Source: Symbiodinium natans
Lineage: Eukaryota; Sar; Dinophyceae; Suessiales; Symbiodiniaceae
DNA: 64,000 nucleotides
Reading direction: 5' to 3'
NCBI GenBank assembly: GCA_905221605.1
Contig: CAJNDS010002181.1
Location: forward strand, 2,501 to 66,500
The position numbers were made by a program, and so were the translations under genes. The first letter of the stretch is position 1. Every line of letters begins with the position of its first letter. Of the stretch, positions 21,138-32,490 are shown piece by piece. The notes below the pieces were generated by a model. That model searched no databases and was not told the origin of the DNA. It saw only the letters and a program-made list of their open reading frames with translations.

Positions 21138-22973
21138 GGCTTGCTAAGGGTCGTTTCATGGGCCCTTCGCATGGTCCCTTACCCTCCTTAGAGGCTTCTG
21201 ATGTATGCGCCCGTAATTTGTATAGGGTATGTAATGCGGGTCCCCTTTTAAGGGCCTATATGAAGGGACCGCGATTCTACCCCAAGATAAGCCGCAGACC
21301 CTGAACCCATCATCCCTAAACCCCATAGAAGAGAGCCGCAGCTGACCCTTGACCCTAGACCCTAAACCCTGAACCCCCCCAAAATGGGCAAACGGGCACC
21401 GCTGGGCCACCGAGCCATCATCAGCTGCAGGAAGAGCTGGCGGCTGATACCCTGCTTCGACTCGGGTGGTACGAGATCCTGCCAGCGTCGCATTTGTTGG
21501 TCTTAAAAGGGTTTAGGGTTAAGGGTTTGGGGTTCAGGGTTTAGGGTTGGTGGTTTGGCGCTTCTAAGGTTTAGGGCTCCCTTTTTGAGGCAGGGTTTCG
21601 GTTGCTTTTCTTGACGAGTGTATATCTGGTTTCTGATAAATATTGGAGAAAAGGCTCAAAATACACCAATAGAGCATGATGTAGCTTGGCCATTGGGCCC
21701 GAACTTTGCGAACCTCATAAACCCTATAACCCCTGTAAACCCCGGTCCTGCCTGGGGTTGCAGGGAAACCCGCTCGGGTGCCGCAAACCCTAAACCCTAA
21801 ACCCTAAACCCTAAACCCTAAACCCTAAACCCTAAACCCTAAACCCTAAACCCTAATTTAAAAATGACCCTGGGGCCGTAGAAAACCAGACAGGCTGAAT
21901 GAACCCCACTCCGAGGTCGCACACCCATGTGCCATGTCCTTCCGCGCCTTGTAATCCAAATGCCGAAAAGGTTTAGGGTTTAGGGTTTAGGGTTTAGGGT
22001 TTAGGGTTTATCCACCTTTTTCCAAGGGCTCGAAACCTCTAAATACCATAAGTTTTACAACTCTATGCCCTACACCCCGAAACCTACAGCATAGTCCCAG
22101 CAACGAACACGCAGACCTGGATCTTGTCACGTAGGGCCTTCACCGCACTCTCCTGCTGAGCTCTGGTCGCAAGAATTTTGGGGTCTACAGGGTTGCCGGG
22201 TGGTGCTCTGGAGCGTTTTGAGATTCAGGATGAAGGGAAAAGCTCTACATGAAACAGGCCCTCTCCATGATGGCCCCTTGATGGGCGCCTTTAAATGATA
22301 GGGGCCATATATGCCTTCAATACATAGGGAAACACCAATACCTAGTAGAAATGCCTGAGAACTGGTTCCCCAAAAGGGCACCCCTCTTGTCGGCAACTCC
22401 CCATACTGTCGCAACAGAGGTACCCATGGGGCCGAGGCTCAAGACCTCAAGTCTAGCCTGTAGAAGCAGCTTTGTGCCTGTCTCTGCACATTGGGCCGCG
22501 AGTGGGTGTGTGGGGGTAACCATCAATCTGCACCAATGCTTCGGGGCGAGTGCAAACAGGGATACCAAGAAAGACTTGTCCCTACACCCTAAACTCTAAG
22601 ACTGACGTTGTTGGCAAGCAAGGCCGTCAAGGGCGACTTCAGACATGGTTTCTGGTGGGCATTTGACTTCAGGATTGTGTGCTGCTCGCTATCTTCGAAA
22701 CCGTCGGGACCTTTGCGTCTTCTGCGTGATAGTGGACATGACCCCCGCCCCCTACACCCTAAACCCGTTTCAGGGTTGATCTGTGATGTCCTCCTTGTCC
22801 ACTTGCGCCACCACTGACACAACTTCCACCAGCACACCTCGGATTGACAGGGGTTTAGGGTTTAGGGTTTAGGGTTTAGGGCTATGGGTTTACAGCTGGA
22901 CACGGCTTCTGACTCCGACTCATGGTGCACAAGCGAGGTTCCCTTTAATTAGGTCCCTGTTCGCACTCCACAG
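21138..22973. other. Spacers and short telomere arrays, no recognised gene
   Basis: CCCTAAA array at 21,784-21,857; TTTAGGG arrays at 21,969-22,010 and 22,851-22,882. Between 22,130 and 22,830 a 700-bp stretch lacks telomere units and carries overlapping 69-95-codon frames on both strands, none with a recognisable domain. Confidence 0.45.
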
Positions 22974-23008
22974 GCACACACAGAGACACACACACACACA
23001 CACACACA

Positions 23009-23092
<84 letters not shown>

Positions 23093-23290
23093 TGCACGCA
23101 CGCACCCACACACACACACACACTCACACTCACACTCACACTCACACTCACACTCACACTCACACTCACACTCACACTCACACTCACACACACACACACC
23201 AAAAACATAGCACAACAACAACGCACGAACTAACTAAGTAACTAGCCAACTAACTAACTAACTAACCAACCAACCAACCAACTAACTAAC
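22974..23290. repeat. Compound microsatellite (CA, CACG, CACACT, CTAA)
   Basis: Successive blocks: CA dinucleotides, then about 28 CACG units (to about 23,105), CA again, about 12 CACACT units (to about 23,190) and CTAA/CCAA tetramers (23,221-23,290). The alternating purine-pyrimidine CG/CA tract has Z-DNA-forming composition. The frames over it are low-complexity artefacts. Confidence 0.95.
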
Positions 23291-24832
23291 AGCAGCACTG
23301 TCTGGGGGGTTAACCCTAGGCATCCGCAACCTTATCACCCTTAATTGGGTCTAGGATTTCGGGTTTAGGGTTTGGGTTTGGGGTTTAAGGTTCGCCAATT
23401 GGATATGGTGGTTTCTCAGCAAGCAGCCGAGCTCGTAGCCGATGTCTCCCACTGCATGCTTCAAGAACTACCGCCGGTGAGTTATTCCCTAAACCCTAAA
23501 CCCTGAACCCAAACCCTTAAACCCTGAACCCTAAACCCTGAACCCTAAGCCCTCACCCTAAACCCTAGACCCTAAACCCCAAACCCTAAACTCTAAACCC
23601 TAAACCCTAAATCCCCTGAACCCTAAACACACACAAAAACCTTGCACTCGCAGCTGGGCCGGCGGCCGATGAGCATGTTCATGACCTTTCGCACAGGACT
23701 TCTTCCAATTGCTTAAGAACCCTTCCCCCCCTCAACAAGAAAAGTTTAGAAAAAAAATATACATATATATATATATATATATTCTACCTTTAAAGGGGGA
23801 ATACAGTTTTTTTTTTTTGGGGGGGGGGTTCTTCAGCAAACGGTAGACTTCTTCAGGATGCGGCAGATTTCAGGTGCCATCCAGCAGATTTCAGGTATGC
23901 TTTAGAGCGTATAGGGTTTAGGGTTTAGGGTGTAGGGTACACCTTCAACACCAACAGCGAAGTAGCGCAACACACGAAAGCATACGTGTATTTGGGGAGC
24001 CCGGTTTGGTCCTAAACCTAGAACCAGGAGCCAGGCCTCAACGCTACAACCTAAGACCCCCAGTGGCTCTTAGGTACTTTCTACGGGTCTAAGGGTAGTT
24101 ACATGGTCACGTAGTATGGGCCCTTAAAGGGTACCCCTTATATACCCTACACAAATGAAAGGCTTTAGGGTTTAGGGTTTACAGCTAAGGGTTTAGGGTT
24201 TAGGGCCTGGGGTCTTGAGCGGTGGGGGGCTGTGCCGCGGAGGCGCTGTGAGGCCGGTCACCAGGAGGTAGAAGATACCCAGGAGGTAGGTCATTGGCCC
24301 CAGCTCGAGCATCCTCAGGGCAATATGGCCAGTTCTCTCTAAAGTGTGGATGTTTGTTGGGGTGCGTCCCTCCTGATAACACTGACCCCAAAAGAGCCCA
24401 TAATTCAGGGAACTCACCATATAGGGGCCTCAAAAACTAGATTTGTGTTTGTTTTTTTTTTTTTTTTTGGGGGGGGGGGGGGGGTTGTAGTGGGGGGAGG
24501 TTATTATAGTAGAATTAATATAGGGACCATACGGAATATTGTTACAAATTATTCCGACCCCTACAGTAGGGTTTAGGTATGTTAGGGGTTTTAGGGCTCG
24601 GGTTTCGGGCCTTTCGGGGGCATAAAATCCGACTCTAAAGCCCTGGGGGAAAAATCCGACTCTAAAGCCCTATCGTAGAGAGGGGTTTATAGGGCTACAT
24701 AGTGGGGCTGGAAGGGGCTTGCAGGGGTTTGGGTCTTCGGAGGGAGGCGAAGGTTTCAGGGCGTTGGGGCCCTAGGGGCTTTCTGGCGGTAGGGCATTGT
24801 AGGGGTTCGGCCTTGGAGATTTCAAAATGAAA
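23291..24832. other. Degenerate telomere repeats and spacers, no recognised gene
   Basis: CCCTAAA/CCCTGAA-type block at 23,487-23,630; TA microsatellite at 23,757-23,782; T10G9 at 23,809-23,828; half copy of the AAGGGTAGTTACATGG element at 24,091; T17G16 at 24,452-24,484. A 26-bp duplicate (AATCCGACTCTAAAGCCCT) occurs at 24,627 and 24,654. Confidence 0.5.
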
Positions 24833-24954
24833 GGGTTTAGGGTTTAGGGTTTAGGGTTTAGGGTTTAGGGTTTAGGGTTTAGGGTTTAGGGTTTAGGGTT
24901 TAGGGTGTAGGGTTCAGGGTTTAGGGTTTAGGGTTTAGGGTTTAGGGTTTGGAG
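24833..24954 (+). repeat. TTTAGGG array
   Basis: About 17 units with a single GTGTAGGG/TTCAGGG interruption near 24,902-24,916. Confidence 0.9.
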
Positions 24955-27187
24955 AAGCTGGCGCACCCGAAACCCCAAATCCAAAGCTTGAGAGGTCCTA
25001 AGAGAGTAGGGGGGATTAGGGAATTCGGCTCCCCATACAACCTCCTACACTGCATTGAGGAAAATAAGGTACCCAATTCCCGCAAACTAGTCAGAACCCG
25101 TAAGCCCTAAAAGCCAAACTCTAATCAACATGCACACCTTGGGCCCCAAATGATGCCGAACGAAGAATCACAGGAGATTTCCGCCTTCACAAGGGAAGGG
25201 CCTCACAAGGGGTTCGTTTCCTTTGCCTTCCTTGGCAGGGGAGGGGGATGGCAAAAGCTGCCCCATGCCCTGAAAATTAAACCAAACCCCCCAAACCCGC
25301 AACAAATCCTGAACTCCCCCCAAACCTCCCCAACCGCCCCAAAAACTAAACCCTGAAACGCCAGAATCACAAATTCCAAACTCAACCCTGAACCCCCCCC
25401 CCCCCCCCCCAAATCCAAAACCATACGGTCTAACAGTAAACCGAGTTAACGAAAGCCAGCCCCCCCCCCCCCCCCCCCGCCCACCCTAAACCCGAAACCA
25501 TACGATCTAACCCTATAAACCCGAGCTGATAAAAGCCAGCGCGCTTAGCCATGAGCTCCTGCTGTTCTGGGAAGACCTTCGGCCATGGAAGCAAACTTTA
25601 GACCTCTGGGTCTGGGGTTGAGGGGTTTAGGGTTGAGATCTAGGGTTTCAGGCTTTATAGGGCTTACCCTAAACCCTAAACCCTAAACCCTAAACCCTAA
25701 ACCCTAAACCCTAAACCCTAAACCCCTCGGGCTGAAGCCTGAGCTGATCACTGAAAGCCACAGACCCGGAACCCTTCGAGCCTAGCCATCGATGTCTACA
25801 CTCCAACCGATAGGGTCCATAACTAGGCTTTAGGGTTTAAGGTTTAGGGTTTACGGTTTTTAGGGTTTAGGGTATGCCCTCCCCCTACCATAACCCCCTC
25901 ATATTCGCTATGCCCCCGCAATACTTGGTATACACTGAGAGAGATGTTTTTCATTATGTGGTAGCAGGGGAGGACCGTTCAAGATACTAACCCGTGCAAA
26001 AATAACGAGGTTTCTTGTAACATGATATCTATTCTGTGGCAGCGGGAAGTCATCCCTGCTTCAAAAAGACATTCTGCACCCCCTAAAATGCCCAACCATT
26101 CGTAGTATTGCTATGGAATTAAGTAGCAAAAACCATACAAACAAAGACTGAACCCTTGCAAAAAAAAAAAAAAAAAAACATATCATCCCGCCAAACAACC
26201 TCTCAACCCTGTCGCAATGCTTCCTCAACAAGGGTTTGGGTTTTGGGATTTGGCTGGAACTTGCGGGCGAGGAACGACGTTCAGCATCAAGCCTCGGGCG
26301 GCCAATGCGTCAATGGGAAATGGGCCCCTGCTGCCCTATATACCCCAAGGGTCCATGTACCTAAGTAGGGGAGTACTTGGGCCTTAAAGTACCTCCTATG
26401 TAGGGACTTGGGCCCCTAGTATATACTCACCCTAAACCCTACCCTACGGGTCCATGTGGGGAGTACTTGGGCCTTAAAGTGCCTCCTACATAGGGACTTG
26501 GGGCCCAAGTCTTTAACCACCCTTAACCCGAACTCTTCATGGTTTCGGGTTGAGGGTTTAGGGTTTAAGGTTTTGACGGACCTAGGATCCTGCACGCTAC
26601 AGACAAAAACAGGGAGGGGGGTTGGGCTATGCAGTCCCGCATGTTGCTGTTATGGAGCTTTGGCGCGTAGCCACTACCAAATGCCTTTGGCATCGAAAGC
26701 ACAATCCATGTTCCGATCTCGATGTCGATCAGTATCTCTTCCCCAGGAAAATCTGGGTACCCAAAACCGCCCGTAACAGAATCGACTCACACATAAGTTC
26801 CAGTTAGACTATTCAGAGACACGAGCACAAGCAAAGACAAGGAACTACGCACGCTGAAGCCCAAAACCCTACAGAACCCAAAACCTGAAACCCTTGCGTA
26901 AGCCCTCATTTCAACCCTAAACCCGAAACACCCACAACACCCCAAAACCCAGAAGCCCTAAAACTTTAGACCCTCAACCCCAATATCCTGAAACTCCATA
27001 CCCCCAAACCCTAAACCTTAAACCCTAAACCCAGCCCTAAACCCTAAACCCTAAACCCCAAACCCCAAACCCCAAACCCTAAACCCTAAACTTTACACCA
27101 GTGCCATGGCACAGTTCATGGACTGCAGCACCCCATCGTAGCATCCTTCTGCTTCGGGGCTGCCCCGGAAGAGCCTGCTTGAAGGCT
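24955..27187. other. Spacers with C tracts and telomere-type blocks, no recognised gene
   Basis: C18 and C19 tracts (25,393-25,410; 25,460-25,478) are followed by near-identical downstream words (CCATACGGTCTAAC and CCATACGATCTAAC), so the two form a tandem duplication of about 70 bp. CCCTAAA arrays lie at 25,669-25,724 and 26,990-27,095, and A19 at 26,160-26,178. A 45-bp duplicate starting GGGGAGTACTTGGGCC occurs at 26,369 and 26,457. The frames at 26,456-26,807 are unidentified. Confidence 0.45.
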
Positions 27188-28510
27188 CGGTTTAGGGTTT
27201 AGGGTTTAGGGTTTAGGGTTTAGGGCTTTAGGGCTTCAGGGTGTACGGTGCAGGGTACCGATATGTAGTGCTATAAGCACCCTGTAAACGGGAATAACCA
27301 TACTTACACTCTACTGGTATATAACCCTACTTATACAACCCCGATATATATATATATATACATATGTATCCATGAACCTCGACAAGTGCGGAGGCTGGGT
27401 AAACGCTGCGGGGTTTTTGGGGCTTCGGCATGTAGAGATTTAGGGTCTAGGGCGTTTAGGTTTAGGCCTTCTTGGGGTTTAGGGCTTCTAGGGTTTGGGG
27501 CTTCTAGGGTTTAGAACTTCAGTGTTAGGCTTCAGGGTTTGCAGAGTTTACAGGTTTAGGGCTTGAAGAGCCTTGGGCTAGCTCGGCCCCTGAAAAACTA
27601 CCACAGAAAGTTTGATTGAACCCAACAAAGGTGTTTTAACATGACATCCCAGAGCCTAGCTGGAGGCTTCTAGGGCTTAAGTCAGGTGTAGGGTGCAGGG
27701 GGTTCTGGGTTCTGGGATTTGGGTACAGAGTTTGTAGAATAACCCTAAACCCTAAACCCTAAACCCTAAACCCTAAACCCTCTACCCTAAGTCCCCCCAC
27801 GGCCCTTTTTTCAACCCGAAGGATGCTGTGAACCTGAAACTCCAGCTCCAACGCCCTAAACCTTAAACCCCCTAAACCCCCTAAACCCCAAACCCTAAAC
27901 CCTAAACCCTAAACCCTGAACCCTAAACCCTAAACCCTGAACCCTAAACCCTAAACCCTGAACCCCACACCCTGGAGTCTCCCAAAAGCATAAGTAGCTG
28001 CCCAAGAGCTGGGTGAAGATGATGGCAAAGATGTAGATGACGACCATCATCAGGAACCTGGGTTCCGGGACGCGCCTAAACCCTAAACCCTAAACCCTAA
28101 ACCCTAAACCCTGAAAATCCCGAGAAACCCACCCGAAGCCCTAAACCTGAACCCCAAACCCGATGAACGCAAAATCAGCCTCAACTCAGTGCACCCCGAT
28201 ACCTGCAGACCACCATTTCTGAGTTCCTGGCTCTGGGCTCCGACTCATCTTTTCAGGGTTTAGGGTTTAGGGTTTAGGGTTTAGGGTTTAGGGTTTAGGG
28301 TTTAGGGTTTAGGGTTAGGATCTAAGGTTTAGGGTTTCTTATCATGAATATACTCTCACCCTAAACCCTAATTACAAGCCCCAAAACCATGAACCCTCAA
28401 CTGCCCGCTTGCGCACACAAAGCCTAGGGTCTAGGGTCTAGGGTCTAGGGTCTAGGGTCAGGGTCTAGGGTCTAGGGTCCAGGGTCTAGGGCCTAGGGTC
28501 TAGGGTTTAG
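27188..28510. repeat. Mixed telomere-type arrays including TAGGGTC block
   Basis: TTTAGGG arrays at 27,188-27,240 and 28,255-28,318; CCCTAAA/CCCTGAA arrays at 27,741-27,785, 27,858-27,968 and 28,076-28,112; a homogenised TAGGGTC (CTAGGGT) heptamer block at 28,425-28,510. Intervening spacers of 100-450 bp show no gene. Confidence 0.75.
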
Positions 28511-30416
28511 GATTTAGGTGGCTTAGACGGCAAAGTTCAGGACTCTGTGGGCTTGCTGAACCAGTGACGCATTGCTGCCCTCAAAAGACTTGAGTTGTTT
28601 GTTTAGGGTTCTGGGATTAGGGTTTTGGTTTCTGGGCTTTAGGGTTTAGGGCCTTGAAGCCTTATGGTTTAAGGGGTGAGGGTTGTAGGGCCTTGTAGCA
28701 CCAAAGCGGCAAGAAAGAGCATGAACAAGCAAAATTTCTAAGGTCCAGGGTGGGGTTTATTTAGGGGTTTCGGGGGTTTAGGGGCTTCAGGAAGCTCAGC
28801 ATTTTAGGGGGCTTAGGTTTGGGTACTATCGTGAAGGCGATGGACCTAGGGCTGCCAAATAACCCGAAGTGGGTATCAGATACCGTCAGACAGCCAACTC
28901 TAGACAGTGTTAGTGTTTGGTACGACATGATTCCTCTCAGACAGGAGCCGAACTATTTACCAATAGTTTGTTGGCCTCCGTTCCAAGGAGGTGCATTCAC
29001 CAACATCCACACGCCCATCACGGCGACGTCCTCAGACGCGAACACCCACTGCTCACCTCCTTTCTTACGTCTCCGCTTCCGACGTGCCCGGCCAACGCCG
29101 GGCGCGTCCCGGCGGCGGCCAGGGGACTTGCCTTACTGCCCCTGACAGACGTCAGCTCTGAGATACATTCTCGAATTGCTACGGGACATGCCGAAGTTAT
29201 ACTGTCGGAAGCCTACGCATCAGTCCGCGTCCGAGTATGGGGGAGAATCTTCGTTGCTGAGGGAGCCGAAGCAGGCATCTCCACAAATGCACCCCACCCT
29301 AGAACTGGCCCTCTAAACCCTAAACCCTAAACCCCAAACCCTAAACCCCAAACCTCAAACTCCAGACTCCAAGAAGGCACGTCTACCTCGGGCCCCCTAA
29401 GGTGGCACCCTTGGGTTCGGGGGACCCTGTGTTAAAGATCCCTAAGCCAAGAAAAGGGCCATAGTAGAAGTGTATGAAGGAAACCTTAAGGAGCAATGAC
29501 AACCTTCGGGGTACAAGTCGTAATAACTTCCAGATAGCTTAAACACAAAAACCCGACAACCCTAAACCCCACCCCTCACTCCAAACAAAACCTTAAAACA
29601 ACAAAACCTTCTCTAGCATTGTCTTTGGGTCTAAACAGCCTAAAACGGGGCTTACAGTTTAGGGTTGAGGTAGGATTTGGGGTTTTAGGGGGGGGAACTT
29701 TTGCCGCTGAGGCAGCAGAGTGGAGAGGACGGATCGCAGGCCCATGCCAATTCCTTTCACCAGCACCACCAGCTCACGACAGGAGCTCATCAGCCTCCAT
29801 GGCATTGTGTCCCTGAACCCTAAACCCTCTACGCTAAACCCTAAACCCTGAACCCGAAACCCTAAACCCTTGCGGGCCTCGGGCACTTGCGGGTTTGAGG
29901 ATCTTTATGGGGTTGGTTTGCCAAGGGAACAAACCAGGTCTGGGCATTCCGGGTGGTAGAGGCTGACTAAGATGAAAAGCATGGACCCCTACTATATTCC
30001 CTGGGCCATAAAAACCCCTGTTTGTATGTATAGGATGTATACTTGGTAAAAAAGGATCCCATGTGATCGTTCAAACCCCTCACTGGATGCCCTATAGAGG
30101 GCAAACACACATGAGGATCCTTTTCAGTGCTCACTCGTGTCCCCAACAGGTCAGCCAAAGAATGCACCCACTAGTGTTTAGAAGGAACCCGAAACTCACT
30201 CAATTGACAAGTTGGCCACTTGGACCCCTCGGATAAGCAGCCCTTGTTTTGATTCCTTGACACCCAATAAGGAAGAATTTCAGTTGAAAGTCCCTTACCT
30301 GCAGTTCATACAGTAGGGGGGGGATATGAAGGTTAGAGGAATTAGTGGCTTCAGTGGTTTTGGTGCGAGCTGAGGGTTTAGCAGGTTGAGGGCTTAGGAT
30401 ATAAGATTTCTGGGGA
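28511..30416. other. Spacer with longest unassigned frames outside the LTR element
   Basis: Two overlapping plus-strand frames (28,819-29,145, 108 codons; 28,917-29,330, 137 codons, ending in CCCTAAA repeats) cover a GC-richer island at 29,020-29,300. The first has protein-like composition upstream (QEPNYLPIVCWPPFQGG) but no family that I recognise, and neither shows a convincing initiation context. A CCCTAAA block lies at 29,310-29,352. I do not call a gene. Confidence 0.3.
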
Positions 30417-31128
30417 CCCTAAACCCTAAACCCTAAACCCTAAACCCTAAACTCTAAGTGGGCTGCCTCCCCACCCGAGCGATACGGACCAGCCGGAAGA
30501 GACGGAAGAGACGCAGGATGGACAGATTGCCACCCCCCTGAGTGGCAAGGCTAGGCTTCGGGCAGCTCAGGGTGTAGGGCTTTGGGTGGTTTGGTTGAGG
30601 GTTTTGGGTTTAGGGTTTGGGGTTTAGGGATTGGGGTTTAGGGTTTAGGGTTTAGGGTCTGGGGTTTGGTTTAGGGTGCGCTTCTGGCTCTTCTTAGATA
30701 CATTACTGTCGGAACTGCGACTTTCCACCCTGTAGCCTAAAGCCTGTCAACGCTGAATTAGACTCCAAAACCCCACACCCTAAGGGGTACTATAATCCCT
30801 ATGAAGGACTGTTAGTATAAGGAGGGCACACCCCAACCCCTAACCCTCCAGGACCCCCTAAACCCTGAACCCTAAATCCTGAACCCCCCAAAGCCACAAC
30901 CAAGCCTCCGAAGCACAGCCCCTGCACCCACCCCCACCCCAAAGACCGCAAACCCAAATCGGGGTAGCTCTCAAATCCAGAGCCCAGGGCTTAGGGTTTT
31001 GGATCGGGAAGTTACAGAAAACAGTATTGGGTGAGAGAAGACAACGAAACAAAACAGCAACAGAGAGGACTGTTTTTTTTTCATTCCAAGCAGAAAAATA
31101 TACACCTGACACCAAAGGCTACAAGAGC
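30417..31128. other. Telomere-type patches and spacer
   Basis: CCCTAAA at 30,417-30,456; TTTAGGG/TTTGGGG at 30,602-30,675; half copy of the AACAGTCC hairpin at 30,787-30,816. Frames at 30,858-31,249 are chance frames around C and T tracts. Confidence 0.5.
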
Positions 31129-31224
31129 TACTTGGAGGTTCAGGGGGGGGGGGGGGGGGCGGGGGGTACTTACAAGCAGCGTTATAAATAGGGTAACCAT
31201 GGTAGCAACCATGAACCTGCAAGT
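31129..31224. repeat. MITE-like hairpin element, ACTTGGAGGTTCA family, copy 3
   Basis: The left end ACTTGGAGGTTCA is followed by G17 (31,143-31,159) and GTACTTACAAGCAG. The inverted right end reads ACCATGAACCTGCAAGT. The G tract appears to be an expansion inside the GG of the family consensus GGTTCATGGGTACTT. Confidence 0.6.
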
Positions 31225-31348
31225 AGGTTACACAAGCAACCTGGGATGAAAGGAAGGTGCACTTTCTTCCTTCCCTGGGGACCTCGACACAAGAATCAGG
31301 GTTGAGTGTGTAGGGTTGAGGGCTCAGGAGTCCTACAAAGAATCAGCT

Positions 31349-31433
31349 GAAGTAGGGCTTATATTTCTTGTATCAACAAAAGGACACCCAACATATACAC
31401 TCACCAATAACAGCAATATATATATATATATAT
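31349..31433. repeat. Left part of split GAAGTAGGG-family element, copy 2
   Basis: Begins GAAGTAGGGCTTATATTTCT and then follows copy 1 (4671-4792) word by word: TTGTA, CAAAAGG, CACCCA, ATACACTCAC, AACAG, then a TA run. At 31,434 this homology stops. The missing right end (ATATATACCCTGCTTC) resumes only at about 35,623, after the 4.19-kb insertion. Confidence 0.7.
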
Positions 31434-31499
31434 GGTACCCCCCCCCCCCATGGACCTACCTTTTTTTTGAAACCTCGGCTTGACCGATGTTTCAAAAAA

Positions 31500-32482
31500 G
31501 GGTGGCTTCTCCAAGACATTGGTTTTACCAATGTTTTTGAACCCCTACCTTCAAAAAACATTGGTTTTACCGATGTTTTTTGAGCCCATGCTCACGAAAC
31601 ATCGCAAAAACCAATAAAAACCATAAAAAACCATGATTTTCCAAACTATGGGCTTGGGTCTCCGAGTAGTTTGAAAAATCATGGTGTTTATGGTTTTTAT
31701 TGGTTTTTGCGATGTTTCCTGAGCAGGGGCTCCAAAAACATTGGTTTTACCGATGTTTTTTGAAGGTGGCCTCTCCAAAACATTGGTTTTACCAATGTTT
31801 TTGAACCCCTGCCTTCAAAAAACATTGGTTTTACCGATGTTTTTTGAGCCCATGCTCACGAAACATCGCAAAAACCAATAAAAACCATAAAAACCATGAT
31901 TTTCCAAACTATGGGCTTGGGTCTCCGAGTAGTTTGAAAAATCATGGTTTTTATGGTTTTTATTGGTTTTTGCGATGTTTCCTGAGCAGGGGCTCCAAAA
32001 ACATTGGTTTTACCGATGTTTTTTGAAGGTGGCCTCTCCAAAACATTGGTTTTACCAATGTTTTTGAACCCCTACCTTCAAAAAACATTGGTTTTACCGA
32101 TGTTTTTTGAGCCCATGCTCACGAAACATCGCAAAAACCAATAAAAACCATAAAAACCATGATTTTCCAAACTATGGGCTTGGGTCTCCGAGTAGTTTGA
32201 AAAATCATGGTTTTTATGGTTTTTATTGGTTTTTGCGATGTTTCCTGAGCAGGGGCTCCAAAAACATTGGTTTTACCGATGTTTTTTGAAGGTGGCCTCT
32301 CCAAAACATTGGTGTTACCGATGTTTTTGAACCCCTACCTTCAAAAAAACATTGGTTTTACCGATGTTTTTTGAGCCCATGCTCACGAAACATCGCAAAA
32401 ACCAATAAAAACCAAAAAAAAACAATGATTTTCCAAACTATGGGCTTGGGTCTCCGAGTAGTTTGAAAAATCATGGTTTTTA
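31500..32482. repeat. Tandem 263-bp units, each with a 122-nt hairpin
   Basis: The marker CTTCAAAAAACATTGG recurs at spacings of 265, 263 and 262 bp, giving about 3.7 copies. In copy 2, a 51-base arm (31,860-31,910) pairs with 31,931-31,981 with one mismatch around a 20-base loop. Copy 3 has the same hairpin at +263, and copy 4 is cut in its right arm where the 823-bp satellite begins. Short frames of 60-75 codons in these units are symmetrical artefacts of the palindrome. Confidence 0.9.
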
Positions 32483-32490
32483 TCCTCTAA

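Noticed and set aside
28868-28900. Possible 18S rRNA fragment (ATCAGATACCGTC)
   Set aside because: The 13-base match to a conserved small-subunit rRNA word is not extended on either side.
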